Below are positions 28,983 through 38,451 of a DNA stretch of 64,000 nt, in pieces. The translations under genes were made by a program, and so were the position numbers. The DNA is taken from contig NZ_FOKB01000002.1 in the NCBI RefSeq assembly GCF_900111895.1, positions 186,001-250,000 of the forward strand. Direction: 5' to 3'. Numbering within the stretch: position 1 is the stretch's first letter; the number at the start of each line of letters is the position of its first letter. This stretch comes from Pseudomonas simiae (GTDB lineage: Bacteria > Pseudomonadota > Gammaproteobacteria > Pseudomonadales > Pseudomonadaceae). The notes beneath the pieces were generated by a model. It saw only the letters and a program-made list of their open reading frames with translations. It was not told the DNA's origin and did not search any database.

Positions 28983-30425
28983 ATGAGCGAGTTGTTGTCC
29001 TCAGTCAGTGATCACCTCCTGGCCCCCGGTGGCGTGACCATCGAAAGCTTGCAAACCGTGCTTGGCGATCTGGCCGGGCCGGGCATCGACGCGGCCGACC
29101 TGTATTTCCAGGGGCAGATTTCCGAGTCCTGGGCTCTGGAAGACGGCATCGTCAAGGAAGGCAGTTTCAACCTCGATCAGGGTGTGGGTGTGCGTGCGCA
29201 GTCCGGTGAGAAAACCGGTTTTGCCTACAGCAACGCGATCACCCTGGAAGCCTTGGGCCTGGCCGCGCGTGCCGCGCGCTCGATCTCCCGTGCGGGCCAA
29301 AATGGCACGGTGCAGGCGTTCAGCACCCAGGACGTGGCGCAGTTGTACGCGCCGGATAACCCCCTGGAAGTGATCAGTCGTGCGGAAAAGGTCGAGCTGC
29401 TCAAGCGTATCGACGCTGCAACCCGCGCCCTCGACCCGCGTATCCAGCAAGTCACCGTGAGCATGGCCGGTGTGTGGGAGCGCATTCTGGTGGCGTCCAC
29501 CGACGGCGGCCTGGCGGCGGATGTGCGGCCGCTGGTGCGCTTCAACGTCAGTGTGATCGTCGAACAGAACGGTCGCCGCGAACGCGGTGGCCATGGCGGC
29601 GGCGGGCGTACGGACTACCGTTATTTCCTCACCGACGACCGTGCCATGGGGTATGCCCGTGAAGCGTTGCGCCAGGCGCTGGTCAATCTGGAAGCCATCC
29701 CGGCGCCGGCTGGTACATTGCCGGTGGTGTTGGGTTCGGGCTGGTCCGGCGTGCTGCTGCACGAAGCGGTCGGCCATGGCCTGGAAGGTGACTTCAACCG
29801 CAAGGGCAGTTCGGCCTATAGCGGGCGCATGGGCGAGATGGTTGCGTCCAAGCTCTGCACCATCGTCGATGATGGCACCCTGGCCGGGCGCCGTGGCTCG
29901 CTGAGCGTCGACGACGAAGGCACGCCAACCGAATGCACCACCCTGATCGAAAACGGCGTGCTCAAGGGCTACATGCAAGACAAGCTTAACGCCCGCCTGA
30001 TGGGCGTGGCGCGCACCGGTAACGGTCGGCGTGAATCCTACGCGCACCTGCCGATGCCGCGGATGACCAACACCTACATGCTCGGTGGCGAAAGCGATCC
30101 GGCGGAAATCATTGCTTCGGTGAAACGCGGCATCTACTGCGCCAACCTCGGCGGCGGTCAGGTGGACATCACCAGCGGCAAGTTCGTGTTCTCCACCAGC
30201 GAGGCGTACCTGATCGAAGACGGCAAGATCACCGCGCCGGTCAAAGGCGCAACGTTGATTGGTAACGGTCCTGAAGCGATGAGCAAGGTGTCGATGGTCG
30301 GTAACGACCTGTCGCTGGACAGCGGCGTGGGTACCTGCGGGAAGGATGGGCAGTCGGTGCCGGTGGGTGTCGGCCAGCCAACGCTGAAGATTGATGCGAT
30401 CACCGTGGGTGGCACGGGGTCGTAA
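28983..30425 (+). CDS. tldD: Metalloprotease TldD
   Basis: A 480-residue protein forming a heterodimer with PmbA/TldE. TldD supplies the zinc site: [11 protein letters not shown] contains the HExxxH motif. The complex degrades unfolded peptides and processes some peptide antibiotics such as microcin B17. Start at the ATG before [12 protein letters not shown]. Its partner gene pmbA lies 0.7 kb downstream, separated by darP on the other strand. Confidence 0.96.
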   Translation: MSELLSSVSDHLLAPGGVTIESLQTVLGDLAGPGIDAADLYFQGQISESWALEDGIVKEGSFNLDQGVGVRAQSGEKTGFAYSNAITLEALGLAARAARSISRAGQNGTVQAFSTQDVAQLYAPDNPLEVISRAEKVELLKRIDAATRALDPRIQQVTVSMAGVWERILVASTDGGLAADVRPLVRFNVSVIVEQNGRRERGGHGGGGRTDYRYFLTDDRAMGYAREALRQALVNLEAIPAPAGTLPVVLGSGWSGVLLHEAVGHGLEGDFNRKGSSAYSGRMGEMVASKLCTIVDDGTLAGRRGSLSVDDEGTPTECTTLIENGVLKGYMQDKLNARLMGVARTGNGRRESYAHLPMPRMTNTYMLGGESDPAEIIASVKRGIYCANLGGGQVDITSGKFVFSTSEAYLIEDGKITAPVKGATLIGNGPEAMSKVSMVGNDLSLDSGVGTCGKDGQSVPVGVGQPTLKIDAITVGGTGS

Positions 30426-30470
30426 GGGGTGGAGCTTCGGGTGGCGCAGAACGCCACCCGGGGAAGAGGA

Positions 30471-30992
30471 TCAACGCAGGCCGCGTTGAGTCTCGTCCAG
30501 CTCACGGATGTACTTGAAGATTTTACGGCTGGTGGCGGGCGCCTTGTTATGCGCCAGTTCGTGCTGGGCCTGACGGATCAGGGAGCGCAGTTGCTGGCGG
30601 TCCGCATCCGGGTAGTCCATCACGAATTTCTCCAGCACCGCGTCATCGCCCGAGATCAGGCGGTCACGCCAGCGTTCCAGGTTATGGAAGCGTTCGTTGT
30701 ACTGGCGAGTCGAGGCATCGGTTTGATCGAGCAAAGTCAAAATGGCGTCGATGTCCTGATCGCGCATGAGCTTGCCGATAAACGAGATGTGCCGTTTACG
30801 CGCGATATTCGCGGTGTGCTTGGGCGCATCGGCCAGGGCACGACGCATTTCGTCGGTCAGTGGCAGTTTTGCAATCAAGTCTTTTTTGAGCGTTGTAAGG
30901 CGCTCGCCGAGGTCGACCAGAGCATGCAGCTCACGTTTGACCTGGGTTTTGCTTTTCTCCCCATCGAGGGAGTCGTCGTAAGAATCAACCAT
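30471..30992 (-). CDS. darP: Ribosome biogenesis factor DarP (YjgA, DUF615)
   Basis: A 173-residue, highly charged helical protein of the YjgA family that associates with late 50S precursors. Typical segments are [17 protein letters not shown] and [12 protein letters not shown]. It is on the opposite strand between tldD and pmbA, as seen in many Pseudomonas. The start is ATG at MVDSYDDS; five extra codons are possible. Confidence 0.92.
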   Translation of the reverse strand: MVDSYDDSLDGEKSKTQVKRELHALVDLGERLTTLKKDLIAKLPLTDEMRRALADAPKHTANIARKRHISFIGKLMRDQDIDAILTLLDQTDASTRQYNERFHNLERWRDRLISGDDAVLEKFVMDYPDADRQQLRSLIRQAQHELAHNKAPATSRKIFKYIRELDETQRGLR

Positions 30993-31100
30993 GGTGGCAG
31001 TCCGCAAAGAAACGCCGCCATGATAACCAGTCGGGGGCCGCTTGTCCGGCCCGGTCGCTCGATGGCCTTAACCGAAAGCAGAATTTGAGTGGAGATAACC

Positions 31101-32447
31101 ATGAGTGCAGCCCAAAGCGTCGGTCCGCAAGCGTTACCGGCACTGCAGGAACAAGTCGAGCAGATCCTTGCCGAGGCCAAGCGCCAGGGGGCCAGTGCCT
31201 GTGAAGTGGCGGTGTCGCTGGAGCAGGGGCTGTCGACGTCGGTCCGTCAGCGGGAAGTGGAGACTGTTGAGTTCAACCGCGACCAGGGTTTCGGCATCAC
31301 GCTGTACATGGGGCAGCGCAAAGGTTCGGCCAGCACCTCGGCCAGCGGTCCGGACGCGATCCGCGAGACGGTGGCCGCAGCGTTGGCAATCGCCAAGCAC
31401 ACCTCCGAGGATGAAAGCTCTGGCCTGGCCGATAAAGCGCTGATGGCCAAGGACCTGCAGGATTTCGATCTGTTTCACGCCTGGGATATCACACCCGAAC
31501 AGGCCATTGAAAAGGCGCTGATCTGCGAAGCGGCCGCGTTCGACGCCGATCCCCGCATCAAGAATGCGGATGGCACCACGTTGAGCACGCACCAGGGGTG
31601 CCGCGTGTATGGCAACAGCCATGGCTTTATCGGTGGTTATGCATCCACCCGTCATAGCTTGAGCTGCGTGATGATCGCCGAAGCCGATGGCCAGATGCAG
31701 CGTGATTACTGGTATGACGTGAACCGTCAGGGCGAGTTGCTGGCGGACGCGGTCAGCATTGGTCAGCGCGCCGCGCAGCGTGCGGCGAGCCGTCTGGGTG
31801 CGCGCCCGGTGCCGACCTGTGAAGTGCCGGTGCTGTTCTCGGCGGAACTGGCCGGTGGGTTGTTTGGCAGCTTCCTGGGGGCGATTTCCGGTGGCAACTT
31901 GTACCGCAAATCCTCGTTCCTGGAAGGCTCGATTGGCCAGAAACTGTTCCCGGAGTGGCTGACCATCGATGAACGTCCGCACTTGATGCGCGCCATGGGC
32001 AGTACGTCGTTCGACGGTGATGGCCTGGCGACTTATGCCAAGCCGTTCGTCGAGAAGGGCGAGTTGGTGTCTTACGTGCTGGGCACATACGCCGGTCGCA
32101 AGCTGGGCCTGCCCAGCACCGCCAACTCCGGCGGCGTGCATAACCTGTTCGTCACCCACGGCGATGAAGACCAGGCGGCGCTGCTGCGGCGAATGGGGCG
32201 TGGCCTGCTGGTGACTGAGTTGATGGGCCATGGCCTGAACATGGTCACCGGTGATTACTCCCGCGGGGCGGCGGGTTTCTGGGTGGAAAATGGCGAAATT
32301 CAGTTTGCCGTCCAGGAGGTGACCATCGCCGGCAATATGCGCGACATGTTCAAGCAGATCGTTGCTGTGGGTAATGATCTGGAACTGCGCAGCAACATTC
32401 GCACAGGTTCGGTGTTGATCGAGCGGATGACTGTCGCTGGCAGCTGA
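31101..32447 (+). CDS. pmbA: Metalloprotease-complex subunit PmbA (TldE)
   Basis: A 448-residue partner of TldD. It shares the fold but lacks the HExxxH zinc site, as expected. The glycine-rich SGGNLYRKSSFLEGSIGQ and GHGLNMVTGDYSRGAAGFWVE segments are typical; the latter is kept within the C-terminal half. GGAG precedes the ATG. A strong terminator follows. Confidence 0.95.
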   Translation: MSAAQSVGPQALPALQEQVEQILAEAKRQGASACEVAVSLEQGLSTSVRQREVETVEFNRDQGFGITLYMGQRKGSASTSASGPDAIRETVAAALAIAKHTSEDESSGLADKALMAKDLQDFDLFHAWDITPEQAIEKALICEAAAFDADPRIKNADGTTLSTHQGCRVYGNSHGFIGGYASTRHSLSCVMIAEADGQMQRDYWYDVNRQGELLADAVSIGQRAAQRAASRLGARPVPTCEVPVLFSAELAGGLFGSFLGAISGGNLYRKSSFLEGSIGQKLFPEWLTIDERPHLMRAMGSTSFDGDGLATYAKPFVEKGELVSYVLGTYAGRKLGLPSTANSGGVHNLFVTHGDEDQAALLRRMGRGLLVTELMGHGLNMVTGDYSRGAAGFWVENGEIQFAVQEVTIAGNMRDMFKQIVAVGNDLELRSNIRTGSVLIERMTVAGS

Positions 32448-32469
32448 TCCTTCCGACGCTTCACCCAAT

Positions 32470-32506
32470 AAAGGCGCGCCCTCCTCAAGACGGCGCGCCT
32501 TTTTTT
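32470..32506 (+). terminator. Rho-independent terminator after pmbA
   Basis: AAGGCGCGCC and GGCGCGCCTT form a 10-bp perfect stem around an 11-base loop, followed by seven T residues. Confidence 0.92.
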
Positions 32507-32544
32507 GTGCGTGCATTGCAGGTGGCTAGTTTGTTGTACTTGTT

Positions 32545-32579
32545 TTGATTCTCAATATCATTTAATAATAAATATCATT
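32545..32579 (+). promoter_or_regulatory. Fur-box region upstream of fagA
   Basis: TTGATTCTCAATATCA, read on the other strand as TGATATTGAGAATCAA, resembles the Fur consensus GATAATGAGAATCATT. A second AT-rich run with two AATATCATT copies (32554-32562 and 32571-32579) continues the array. It lies just upstream of fagA. In Pseudomonas aeruginosa the fagA-fumC-orfX-sodA operon is known to be Fur-repressed and induced by iron starvation. Confidence 0.75.
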
Positions 32580-32597
32580 ACCGAATGAGTGTGGATC

Positions 32598-32993
32598 ATG
32601 AGTTCTGTCCTGCATGAGGATCCTTACCTGGAGAGCTGGCGCTGGATGAGTCGCCAGATTCGCTGCGGCCTCGACCCCAACGAACCGCGCCTGATCGAAC
32701 ATTACCTCAATGAGGGGCGATACCTGGCGTGCTGCACGGCGACCCATCCGTGGACGATCGCAGAAACTTCATTCCACCTGCTGCTCGATACCGCCAGCGA
32801 CATCGCACTGCCCTGGCATTGGCGCTCTCTGTGCCTGGATCAAGCCTGGCGCCCCCTGCGCGACCTGGAAAAACTCTCCCACTGCGCATGCCGCCTCAAG
32901 CGCTGGCAGTCCTTTGCGTGGCGATTGGCGACCTGCGAGCTGCTGCCCTCGATTTCTGTTTCTGACCTGGTGCAAGGATCTTCCGATGAGTAA
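32598..32993 (+). CDS. fagA: FagA, Fur-associated gene product
   Basis: A 131-residue protein of unknown biochemical role, first gene of the iron-regulated fagA-fumC-orfX-sodA operon. It is rich in tryptophan and paired cysteines (LACCTATHPW, HCACRLKRW), which could bind metal, but that is a guess. It starts at ATG after the Fur-box region and its end overlaps fumC by eight bases. Confidence 0.88.
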   Translation: MSSVLHEDPYLESWRWMSRQIRCGLDPNEPRLIEHYLNEGRYLACCTATHPWTIAETSFHLLLDTASDIALPWHWRSLCLDQAWRPLRDLEKLSHCACRLKRWQSFAWRLATCELLPSISVSDLVQGSSDE

Positions 32994-34362
32994 CACCCGT
33001 ATCGAACGCGACAGCATGGGCGAACTGCAAGTGCCGGCCGAGGCCTTGTATGGCGCGCAAACCCAGCGCGCGGTGAACAACTTCCCGATCAGTCATCAAC
33101 GCATGCCGGCGCAATTCATCCGCGCCCTGATCCTGGCCAAGACCGCCGCCGCCAAGGTCAACGTCGACCTCAAGCAAATCAGCGAAGGCCAGGGCAAGGC
33201 CATCGTCGACGCCGCCCAAGGCTTGCTGGAAGGCGACTTCATGCGTCACTTCCCGGTGGATGTCTTCCAGACGGGCTCCGGCACTAGCTCCAACATGAAC
33301 GCCAATGAAGTGATTGCCACCCTCGCTACCCGGTTGCTCGGCGAATCGGTCAACCCCAACGACCACGTGAACTGCGGCCAAAGCAGCAACGACATCATTC
33401 CGACCACCATCCATGTCAGTGCCGCACTGGTCCTGCATGAGCAAACGCTGCCGGCCCTGCTGCATTTGGTGCAAGTCATTGAACAGAAAGCCGAGGAGGT
33501 TCACCCGTTCATCAAAACCGGCCGAACGCACCTGATGGATGCCATGCCTGTGCGCATGAGCCAGGTGCTCAACGGTTGGTCGCAGCAGCTCAAGGCCAAT
33601 ATCGGCCACTTGCAGGATCTATTGCCGAGCCTGCAAGCGCTGGCCCAAGGCGGTACGGCGGTTGGCACCGGGATCAACGCACACCCGGAATTCGCTGTGC
33701 GTTTCAGTCAGCAACTGAGCAGCCTGACCGGCGTGAAATTCACGCCCGGCAAGAACCTGTTCGCGCTGATTGGCTCCCAGGACACCGCCGTCGCGGTCTC
33801 CGGCCAGTTAAAAGCCATTGCCGTGTCGCTGATGAAAATCGCTAACGACCTGCGCTGGATGAACTCCGGTCCGCTCGCGGGCCTGGGTGAAATCGAACTG
33901 GAAGGCCTGCAGCCTGGCTCGTCGATCATGCCTGGCAAGGTCAATCCGGTGATCCCGGAAGCGACGGCGATGGTTGCCGCCCAGGTTATCGGTAATGACG
34001 CGGTGATCACCGTCGCAGGCCAGTCCGGCAACTTCGAGTTGAACGTGATGCTGCCGATCATCGCGCAGAACCTGCTCAGCAGCCTCGAATTGCTGGCCAA
34101 TGCCAGCCGTTTGCTGGCCGATAAAGCCATCGCCAGTTTCAAGGTCAACGAAGCCAAGCTCAAGGAAGCGCTGTCGCGCAACCCGATCCTGGTGACCGCG
34201 CTCAACCCGATCATCGGTTACCAAAAGGCCGCTGAAATTGCCAAGAAGGCCTATCAGCAAGGCCGTCCGGTGATTGACGTCGCCCTTGAACACACCGACT
34301 TACCGCGCAGCCAACTGGAAGTTCTGCTGGATCCGGAAAAACTCACGGCCGGCGGCGTGTAA
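32986..34362 (+). CDS. fumC: Class II fumarate hydratase
   Basis: A 458-residue iron-independent fumarase (fumarate + water to malate). The superfamily signature GSSIMPGKVNP is at about 311-321; TGRTHLMDAMPV and SGTSSNMNANEV are also typical. Placement behind a Fur box fits replacing the iron-sulfur fumarase when iron is scarce. It overlaps fagA. Confidence 0.97.
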   Translation: MSNTRIERDSMGELQVPAEALYGAQTQRAVNNFPISHQRMPAQFIRALILAKTAAAKVNVDLKQISEGQGKAIVDAAQGLLEGDFMRHFPVDVFQTGSGTSSNMNANEVIATLATRLLGESVNPNDHVNCGQSSNDIIPTTIHVSAALVLHEQTLPALLHLVQVIEQKAEEVHPFIKTGRTHLMDAMPVRMSQVLNGWSQQLKANIGHLQDLLPSLQALAQGGTAVGTGINAHPEFAVRFSQQLSSLTGVKFTPGKNLFALIGSQDTAVAVSGQLKAIAVSLMKIANDLRWMNSGPLAGLGEIELEGLQPGSSIMPGKVNPVIPEATAMVAAQVIGNDAVITVAGQSGNFELNVMLPIIAQNLLSSLELLANASRLLADKAIASFKVNEAKLKEALSRNPILVTALNPIIGYQKAAEIAKKAYQQGRPVIDVALEHTDLPRSQLEVLLDPEKLTAGGV

Positions 34363-34389
34363 TCACCGACCCTGCTTTGGAGGCTCACC

Positions 34390-34818
34390 ATGGAGCACTG
34401 GAAACGCACGATCGAACGGGCCAATCGCTGCTTTATGGCAGGCGAGTTGGTGGACGCTCGCGAGGCCTATTTGCAAGCCCTCGCCTTGGCCCAAGTGTTG
34501 TTCGAACGCTGGGCGGACGCCGACGAAGCAGTGGCGGCTTGCGTCATTTCCCATCACAACCTGGCGGACCTGCACCTGCGCCTGAATCAGCCGGAGGAAA
34601 GCGCGGAATACCTTTGCGCCATCCACCAGCGCCTGCTGCAGACCCTGCAGGATCCGCGGCTGAACCCGCAATTGCGGGAAGCGGCGCTGCGCCAGAGCAG
34701 CAAGACCTACGTCGAGCTCTTGAATTTCATCAGCGATCACGGCGAGTACCCTCGCACTCATCGCCTGTTGGGTGGCGCAGCGGCGCAACCCACCCCTCCT
34801 CAATACGGAGCACATTGA
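34390..34818 (+). CDS. OrfX of the fagA-fumC-orfX-sodA operon
   Basis: A 142-residue mostly helical protein, probably TPR-like: alternating helices such as [21 protein letters not shown] and [22 protein letters not shown] fit two or three repeats. It has a short Pro/Ala-rich tail. No function is established as far as I know. It ends almost at the sodA start (one base between), so the two are translationally linked. Confidence 0.85.
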   Translation: MEHWKRTIERANRCFMAGELVDAREAYLQALALAQVLFERWADADEAVAACVISHHNLADLHLRLNQPEESAEYLCAIHQRLLQTLQDPRLNPQLREAALRQSSKTYVELLNFISDHGEYPRTHRLLGGAAAQPTPPQYGAH

Positions 34819-34819
34819 T

Positions 34820-35431
34820 ATGACTTATACCTTGCCTGCATTGCCTTACGCCTACGACGCCCTGGAACCGCATATCGATGCGCAAACCATGGAGATCCAC
34901 TACACCAAGCACCATCAGACCTACATCAACAACCTCAACGCTGCCGTCGACGGCACCGAGTTCGCCGGCTGGCCGGTGGAGAAGCTGGTCTCCAGCGTGC
35001 AGCAACTGCCGGAAAAGCTGCGCGCAGCCGTGATCAATCAGGGCGGCGGCCATGCCAACCACTCGCTGTTCTGGGCAGTGATGTCGCCCAAAGGTGGCGG
35101 TAAACCCGACGGCGCATTGGGAAAAGCCATCGAGGAGCAGTTGGGCGGTTTCGACAGCTTCAAGGAGGCTTTCACCAAGGCTGCGCTGACCCGTTTTGGC
35201 AGCGGCTGGGCCTGGCTGAGCGTCAATCCACAAAAGACCCTGGTGGTGGAAAGCAGCGGTAACCAAGACAGTCCGCTGATGAGCGGCAACACGCCGATCC
35301 TAGGTCTAGACGTCTGGGAACACGCCTACTATTTGCTGTACCAGAACCGCCGCCCGGAATACATCAATGCCTTCTACAGTGTTATCAACTGGCCAGAAGT
35401 CGCCGCACGCTATCAGGCCGCCGTGGCCTGA
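34820..35431 (+). CDS. sodA: Superoxide dismutase, manganese type
   Basis: A 203-residue enzyme with metal ligands His27, His81, Asp164 and His168 (DVWEHAYY). The active-site surroundings ([11 protein letters not shown], and NQDSPL supplying the Gln from the C-terminal half) match Mn- rather than Fe-dependent enzymes. It is last in the Fur-controlled operon, giving an iron-free oxidative defence during iron limitation. Confidence 0.96.
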   Translation: MTYTLPALPYAYDALEPHIDAQTMEIHYTKHHQTYINNLNAAVDGTEFAGWPVEKLVSSVQQLPEKLRAAVINQGGGHANHSLFWAVMSPKGGGKPDGALGKAIEEQLGGFDSFKEAFTKAALTRFGSGWAWLSVNPQKTLVVESSGNQDSPLMSGNTPILGLDVWEHAYYLLYQNRRPEYINAFYSVINWPEVAARYQAAVA

Positions 35432-35464
35432 CATTCACCTTCATAACAAGATCTAAGGCCGACT

Positions 35465-36358
35465 ATGGGCACTGAAACACTGGCGATCAGCAGCGGGCGA
35501 ATGTTTCGTTATGCGTTTGGCTCGCTGCTGCTATTGGCAGGTACTGCATTGCTGGTGGCCCACGGGCTGGCGTGGCTGAACCTGGAGCCGCGCATTCTGC
35601 GCGCCCTGCAGGGCGGATCCATCTGTGCGCTCGGGACGGCGCTCGGCGCGGTGCCGGTGCTGGTTATCCGGCGCATGCCGGTGGCATTGAGCGATACGCT
35701 GCTGGGCTTTGGGGCTGGGGTGATGTTGGCGGCGACCGCGTTTTCGCTGATCGTGCCGGGCATCGCTGCGGCTGAAGGCCTGGGGCTCTCGCCCTGGGGG
35801 GCCAGTGGATTGATCAGTTTTGGCATTATGTTGGGCGCCTTCGGGCTGTATCTGGTTGACCGCAAAGTCTCCGGCGCCAGCCCGGAAATGCTGGTGGGCA
35901 CGCCGGACAAACCGGTGATCCCGCCGCGTATCTGGCTGTTTGTGTTTGCCATCATTGCCCACAATATCCCGGAAGGCATGGCTGTGGGTGTCTCGGCGGG
36001 CGGCGGCATGCCGGATGCTGACAGCCTGGCCATGGGCATCGCCTTGCAGGACGTGCCGGAAGGGCTGGTGATTGCGTTGGTGTTGGCCGGGGCGGGGATG
36101 TCGCGGGGCAAGGCGTTCTTGATCGGTGCGGCGTCAGGTCTGGTGGAGCCGGTGTTTGCGGTGCTTTGTGCCTGGTTGGTCAGCCTTGCCGAAGTAGTGT
36201 TGCCACTGGGTTTGGCGCTTGCCGCTGGCGCGATGCTGCTGGTGGTGACTCACGAGGTCATCCCCGAGTCGCGACGCAATGGTCATGAAAAGCTCGCCAG
36301 CCTTGGGTTGTGCATCGGATTTTGCTTGATGATGGTGATGGACACGGCTTTGGGATAA
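35465..36358 (+). CDS. ZIP-family divalent metal transporter
   Basis: A 297-residue, eight-helix protein. Helix IV has the ZIP hallmark HNIPEGMAVG and helix V carries QDVPEGL, together forming the binuclear metal site. It probably imports zinc, iron or manganese. It starts 33 bases after sodA, so it may be read through from the iron-regulated operon. Confidence 0.9.
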   Translation: MGTETLAISSGRMFRYAFGSLLLLAGTALLVAHGLAWLNLEPRILRALQGGSICALGTALGAVPVLVIRRMPVALSDTLLGFGAGVMLAATAFSLIVPGIAAAEGLGLSPWGASGLISFGIMLGAFGLYLVDRKVSGASPEMLVGTPDKPVIPPRIWLFVFAIIAHNIPEGMAVGVSAGGGMPDADSLAMGIALQDVPEGLVIALVLAGAGMSRGKAFLIGAASGLVEPVFAVLCAWLVSLAEVVLPLGLALAAGAMLLVVTHEVIPESRRNGHEKLASLGLCIGFCLMMVMDTALG

Positions 36359-36370
36359 TACCCGCTCCCT

Positions 36371-36440
36371 TGTAGGCGCCGGCTCGCCGGCGATCAGTCG
36401 CGAGTCGTGGATGCTATCGCCGGTCAGCCAGACTTCTACA
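36371..36440. repeat. Diverged REP-like inverted repeat (H)
   Basis: TGTAGGCGCCGGCTCGCCGGCGAT (36371-36394) and the inverted, partly diverged copy ATCGCCGGTCAGCCAGACTTCTACA (36416-36440) flank a 21-base spacer. It resembles a second REP subfamily (GTAGG..CCGGC..CGCCGGCGA), between the converging ZIP and ptsO genes. Confidence 0.6.
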
Positions 36441-36446
36441 GGAGGG

Positions 36447-36719
36447 TTATTCGCCTTCGTCGAAGTAGTTATTGATCAGTGCCACCAGTGCGGCCATCGC
36501 TTCGTCTTCCTGCTCGCCCTCTGTCTTCAAGTGAATCTTGGTGCCCTTGCCGGCAGCCAGCATCATCATGGCCATGATGCTTTTGCCATCGACCATGGAT
36601 TCCGGCGTACGACCGGCGCGGATCTGGCAGGGAAACTGCCCGGCGACACCGACAAATTTGGCCGAGGCACGGGCGTGCAGGCCCAGTTTGTTGATGATTT
36701 CAATTTCCAGAGCGGGCAT
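36447..36719 (-). CDS. ptsO: Nitrogen-PTS phosphocarrier protein NPr
   Basis: A 90-residue HPr-fold protein. The phosphorylated histidine is His15 in KLGLHARAS; a regulatory-type serine lies in DGKSIMAM. It passes phosphate to PtsN. It is downstream of rapZ in the rpoN cluster. I start at MPALEIEI; a longer frame upstream has no family similarity. Confidence 0.95.
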   Translation of the reverse strand: MPALEIEIINKLGLHARASAKFVGVAGQFPCQIRAGRTPESMVDGKSIMAMMMLAAGKGTKIHLKTEGEQEDEAMAALVALINNYFDEGE

Positions 36720-36735
36720 CGCGAAGGTGTTCCTT

Positions 36736-37593
36736 TCAGCTAAGGTCGCGGTGGCGGACCTGGACATTCTTGAGGGTTTGTTGCAACACCTGGCCCAGGC
36801 GCTCGGTCAGGTAGACGGAGCGGTGGTGCCCGCCGGTGCAGCCGATGGCAATGGTGACATAGGCGCGATTGCTGGCGGCAAAACGCGGCAGCCATTTGAG
36901 CAGGTAACTGGAAATGTCCTGGAACATTTCCTCCACATCCGGTTGCGCGGCCAGGTAATCGGCCACGGCCTGGTCCAGCCCGGATTGCTCACGCAGCTCC
37001 GGCTTCCAGTAGGGGTTGGGCAGGCAGCGCACGTCGAACACCAGGTCGGCGTCCACCGGCATGCCACGCTTGAACCCAAACGACTCGACCAGAAAGGCGG
37101 TGCCTGGCTCCGGCTGGTTCAGCAGGCGCAGCTTGATGGCGTCGCGCAACTGGTACAGGTTGAGGCTGGTGGTGTTGATCTTGAGGTCGGCGAGGTCAAT
37201 GATCGGCCCCAGCAGCTTGGTTTCGTCTTCAATGGCTTCCGCCAGGGAACGGTGAGGGCTGCTGAGGGGGTGGCGCCGACGGGTTTCGGAGAAACGCTTG
37301 AGCAGAGTCTCTTCGTCGGCATCCAGGTAGAGCACATCGCAATGGATATGCTTGGCCCGCACTTCCTCGAGCAATTGCGGGAATCGCTCAAGGTGGCTGG
37401 GCAGGTTGCGTGCATCAATCGAAACGGCAACCAGAGGCTGAGCCAGTTCGGTGTGGATCAACGCGCGTTCCGCCAATTCCGGCAGCAGGCCGGCGGGCAG
37501 GTTGTCGATGCAATAGAAACCGCTGTCCTCAAGAACGTTGAGGGCGGTGCTTTTACCCGAGCCGGAGCGGCCGCTGACGATGATCAAGCGCAT
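36736..37593 (-). CDS. rapZ: RNase adapter protein RapZ
   Basis: A 285-residue nucleotide-binding protein. It has a Walker A loop (GRSGSGKST, residues 8-16) and the C-terminal domain with [13 protein letters not shown]. In enteric bacteria RapZ guides RNase E to the GlmZ/GlmY small RNAs controlling glucosamine-6-phosphate synthesis; Pseudomonas lacks obvious GlmYZ, so its RNA partner here is unknown. It starts three bases after ptsN. Confidence 0.95.
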   Translation of the reverse strand: MRLIIVSGRSGSGKSTALNVLEDSGFYCIDNLPAGLLPELAERALIHTELAQPLVAVSIDARNLPSHLERFPQLLEEVRAKHIHCDVLYLDADEETLLKRFSETRRRHPLSSPHRSLAEAIEDETKLLGPIIDLADLKINTTSLNLYQLRDAIKLRLLNQPEPGTAFLVESFGFKRGMPVDADLVFDVRCLPNPYWKPELREQSGLDQAVADYLAAQPDVEEMFQDISSYLLKWLPRFAASNRAYVTIAIGCTGGHHRSVYLTERLGQVLQQTLKNVQVRHRDLS

Positions 37594-37595
37594 GA

Positions 37596-38060
37596 TTACT
37601 GCCCGTTCTGTTCATCCAGGACAACCTGGTAAAGCGCCTCGTTGCTTTTGGCGCTGCGCAGTTTGTCGCGTACGTCCTTGCGGTCGAGCATGCTGGCGAT
37701 CTGCCGAAGCAGTTCCAGGTGCGCATCGGTGGCAGCCTGCGGGACCAGCAGTACAAACAGCAGGTCGACCGGGGCACCGTCGATAGCGTCGAAATCGATG
37801 GGAGCGTCCAGGTGAAGCAGGGCGCTGACTGGGGTCTCGCAGCCTTTGAGGCGGCAGTGGGGAATGGCGATGCCGTTGCCAAAACCGGTGGAACCGAGTT
37901 TCTCACGGGCAATCAGAGCCTCGTAGACATCTTGCATTTCCAGTTCAGGCACTTCGCGGCTGATCAGGTTGGCAATTTGCTCAAGGGCTTTCTTCTTGCT
38001 GCCGCCCGGCGCGTTCACAAGGGAACGGCCGGGGGTCAGGATGGTTTCAAGTCGGATCAT
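37596..38060 (-). CDS. ptsN: Nitrogen-regulatory PTS EIIA protein
   Basis: A 154-residue EIIA-fructose-like protein with the phospho-accepting His68 in GIAIPHCRL. In gamma-proteobacteria PtsN influences potassium transport, sigma-54 genes and carbon/nitrogen balance. Genes hpf and rapZ flank it in the standard rpoN cluster. Confidence 0.95.
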   Translation of the reverse strand: MIRLETILTPGRSLVNAPGGSKKKALEQIANLISREVPELEMQDVYEALIAREKLGSTGFGNGIAIPHCRLKGCETPVSALLHLDAPIDFDAIDGAPVDLLFVLLVPQAATDAHLELLRQIASMLDRKDVRDKLRSAKSNEALYQVVLDEQNGQ

Positions 38061-38070
38061 GGGGGGAGAG

Positions 38071-38376
38071 TTAACGACCTGTGCCCTGAAGCAGGCTCAG
38101 ATTCTTTTCCTTATGCTTTTTAAGTTGGCGGTCAAGCTTGTCTGTGAGCAAGTCGATTGATGCATACATGTCTTCATGCTCGGCATTGGCGACTACTTCG
38201 CCACCGGGTATCTGGAGAGTCGCCTCAATTTTCTGCTGAAGCTTGTCGACCTTCATGATGACTTGCACATTGGTGATCTTGTCGAAATGACCCTCAAGCC
38301 GTTTCAGCTTCTGCTCGACGTATTCGCGCAATGGAGGGGTGACTTCTACATGGTGTCCACTGATGTTGACTTGCAT
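38071..38376 (-). CDS. hpf: Ribosome hibernation promoting factor, short form
   Basis: A 101-residue short-type HPF: starts QVNISGHHVEVTPPLREYVEQ, with the basic KLKRLEGHFDKIT helix that enters the decoding region. Short HPF works with RMF to form 100S dimers. The ATG after GGAGAAG is used. It lies directly between rpoN and ptsN. Confidence 0.95.
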   Translation of the reverse strand: MQVNISGHHVEVTPPLREYVEQKLKRLEGHFDKITNVQVIMKVDKLQQKIEATLQIPGGEVVANAEHEDMYASIDLLTDKLDRQLKKHKEKNLSLLQGTGR

Positions 38377-38451
38377 ACAGCTTCTCCTTCGTTGCCAGTG
38401 CATAAAGCGGCAGGTAGGACTACCTGCCACTGGAACGCTGTGGCCCGCCCG

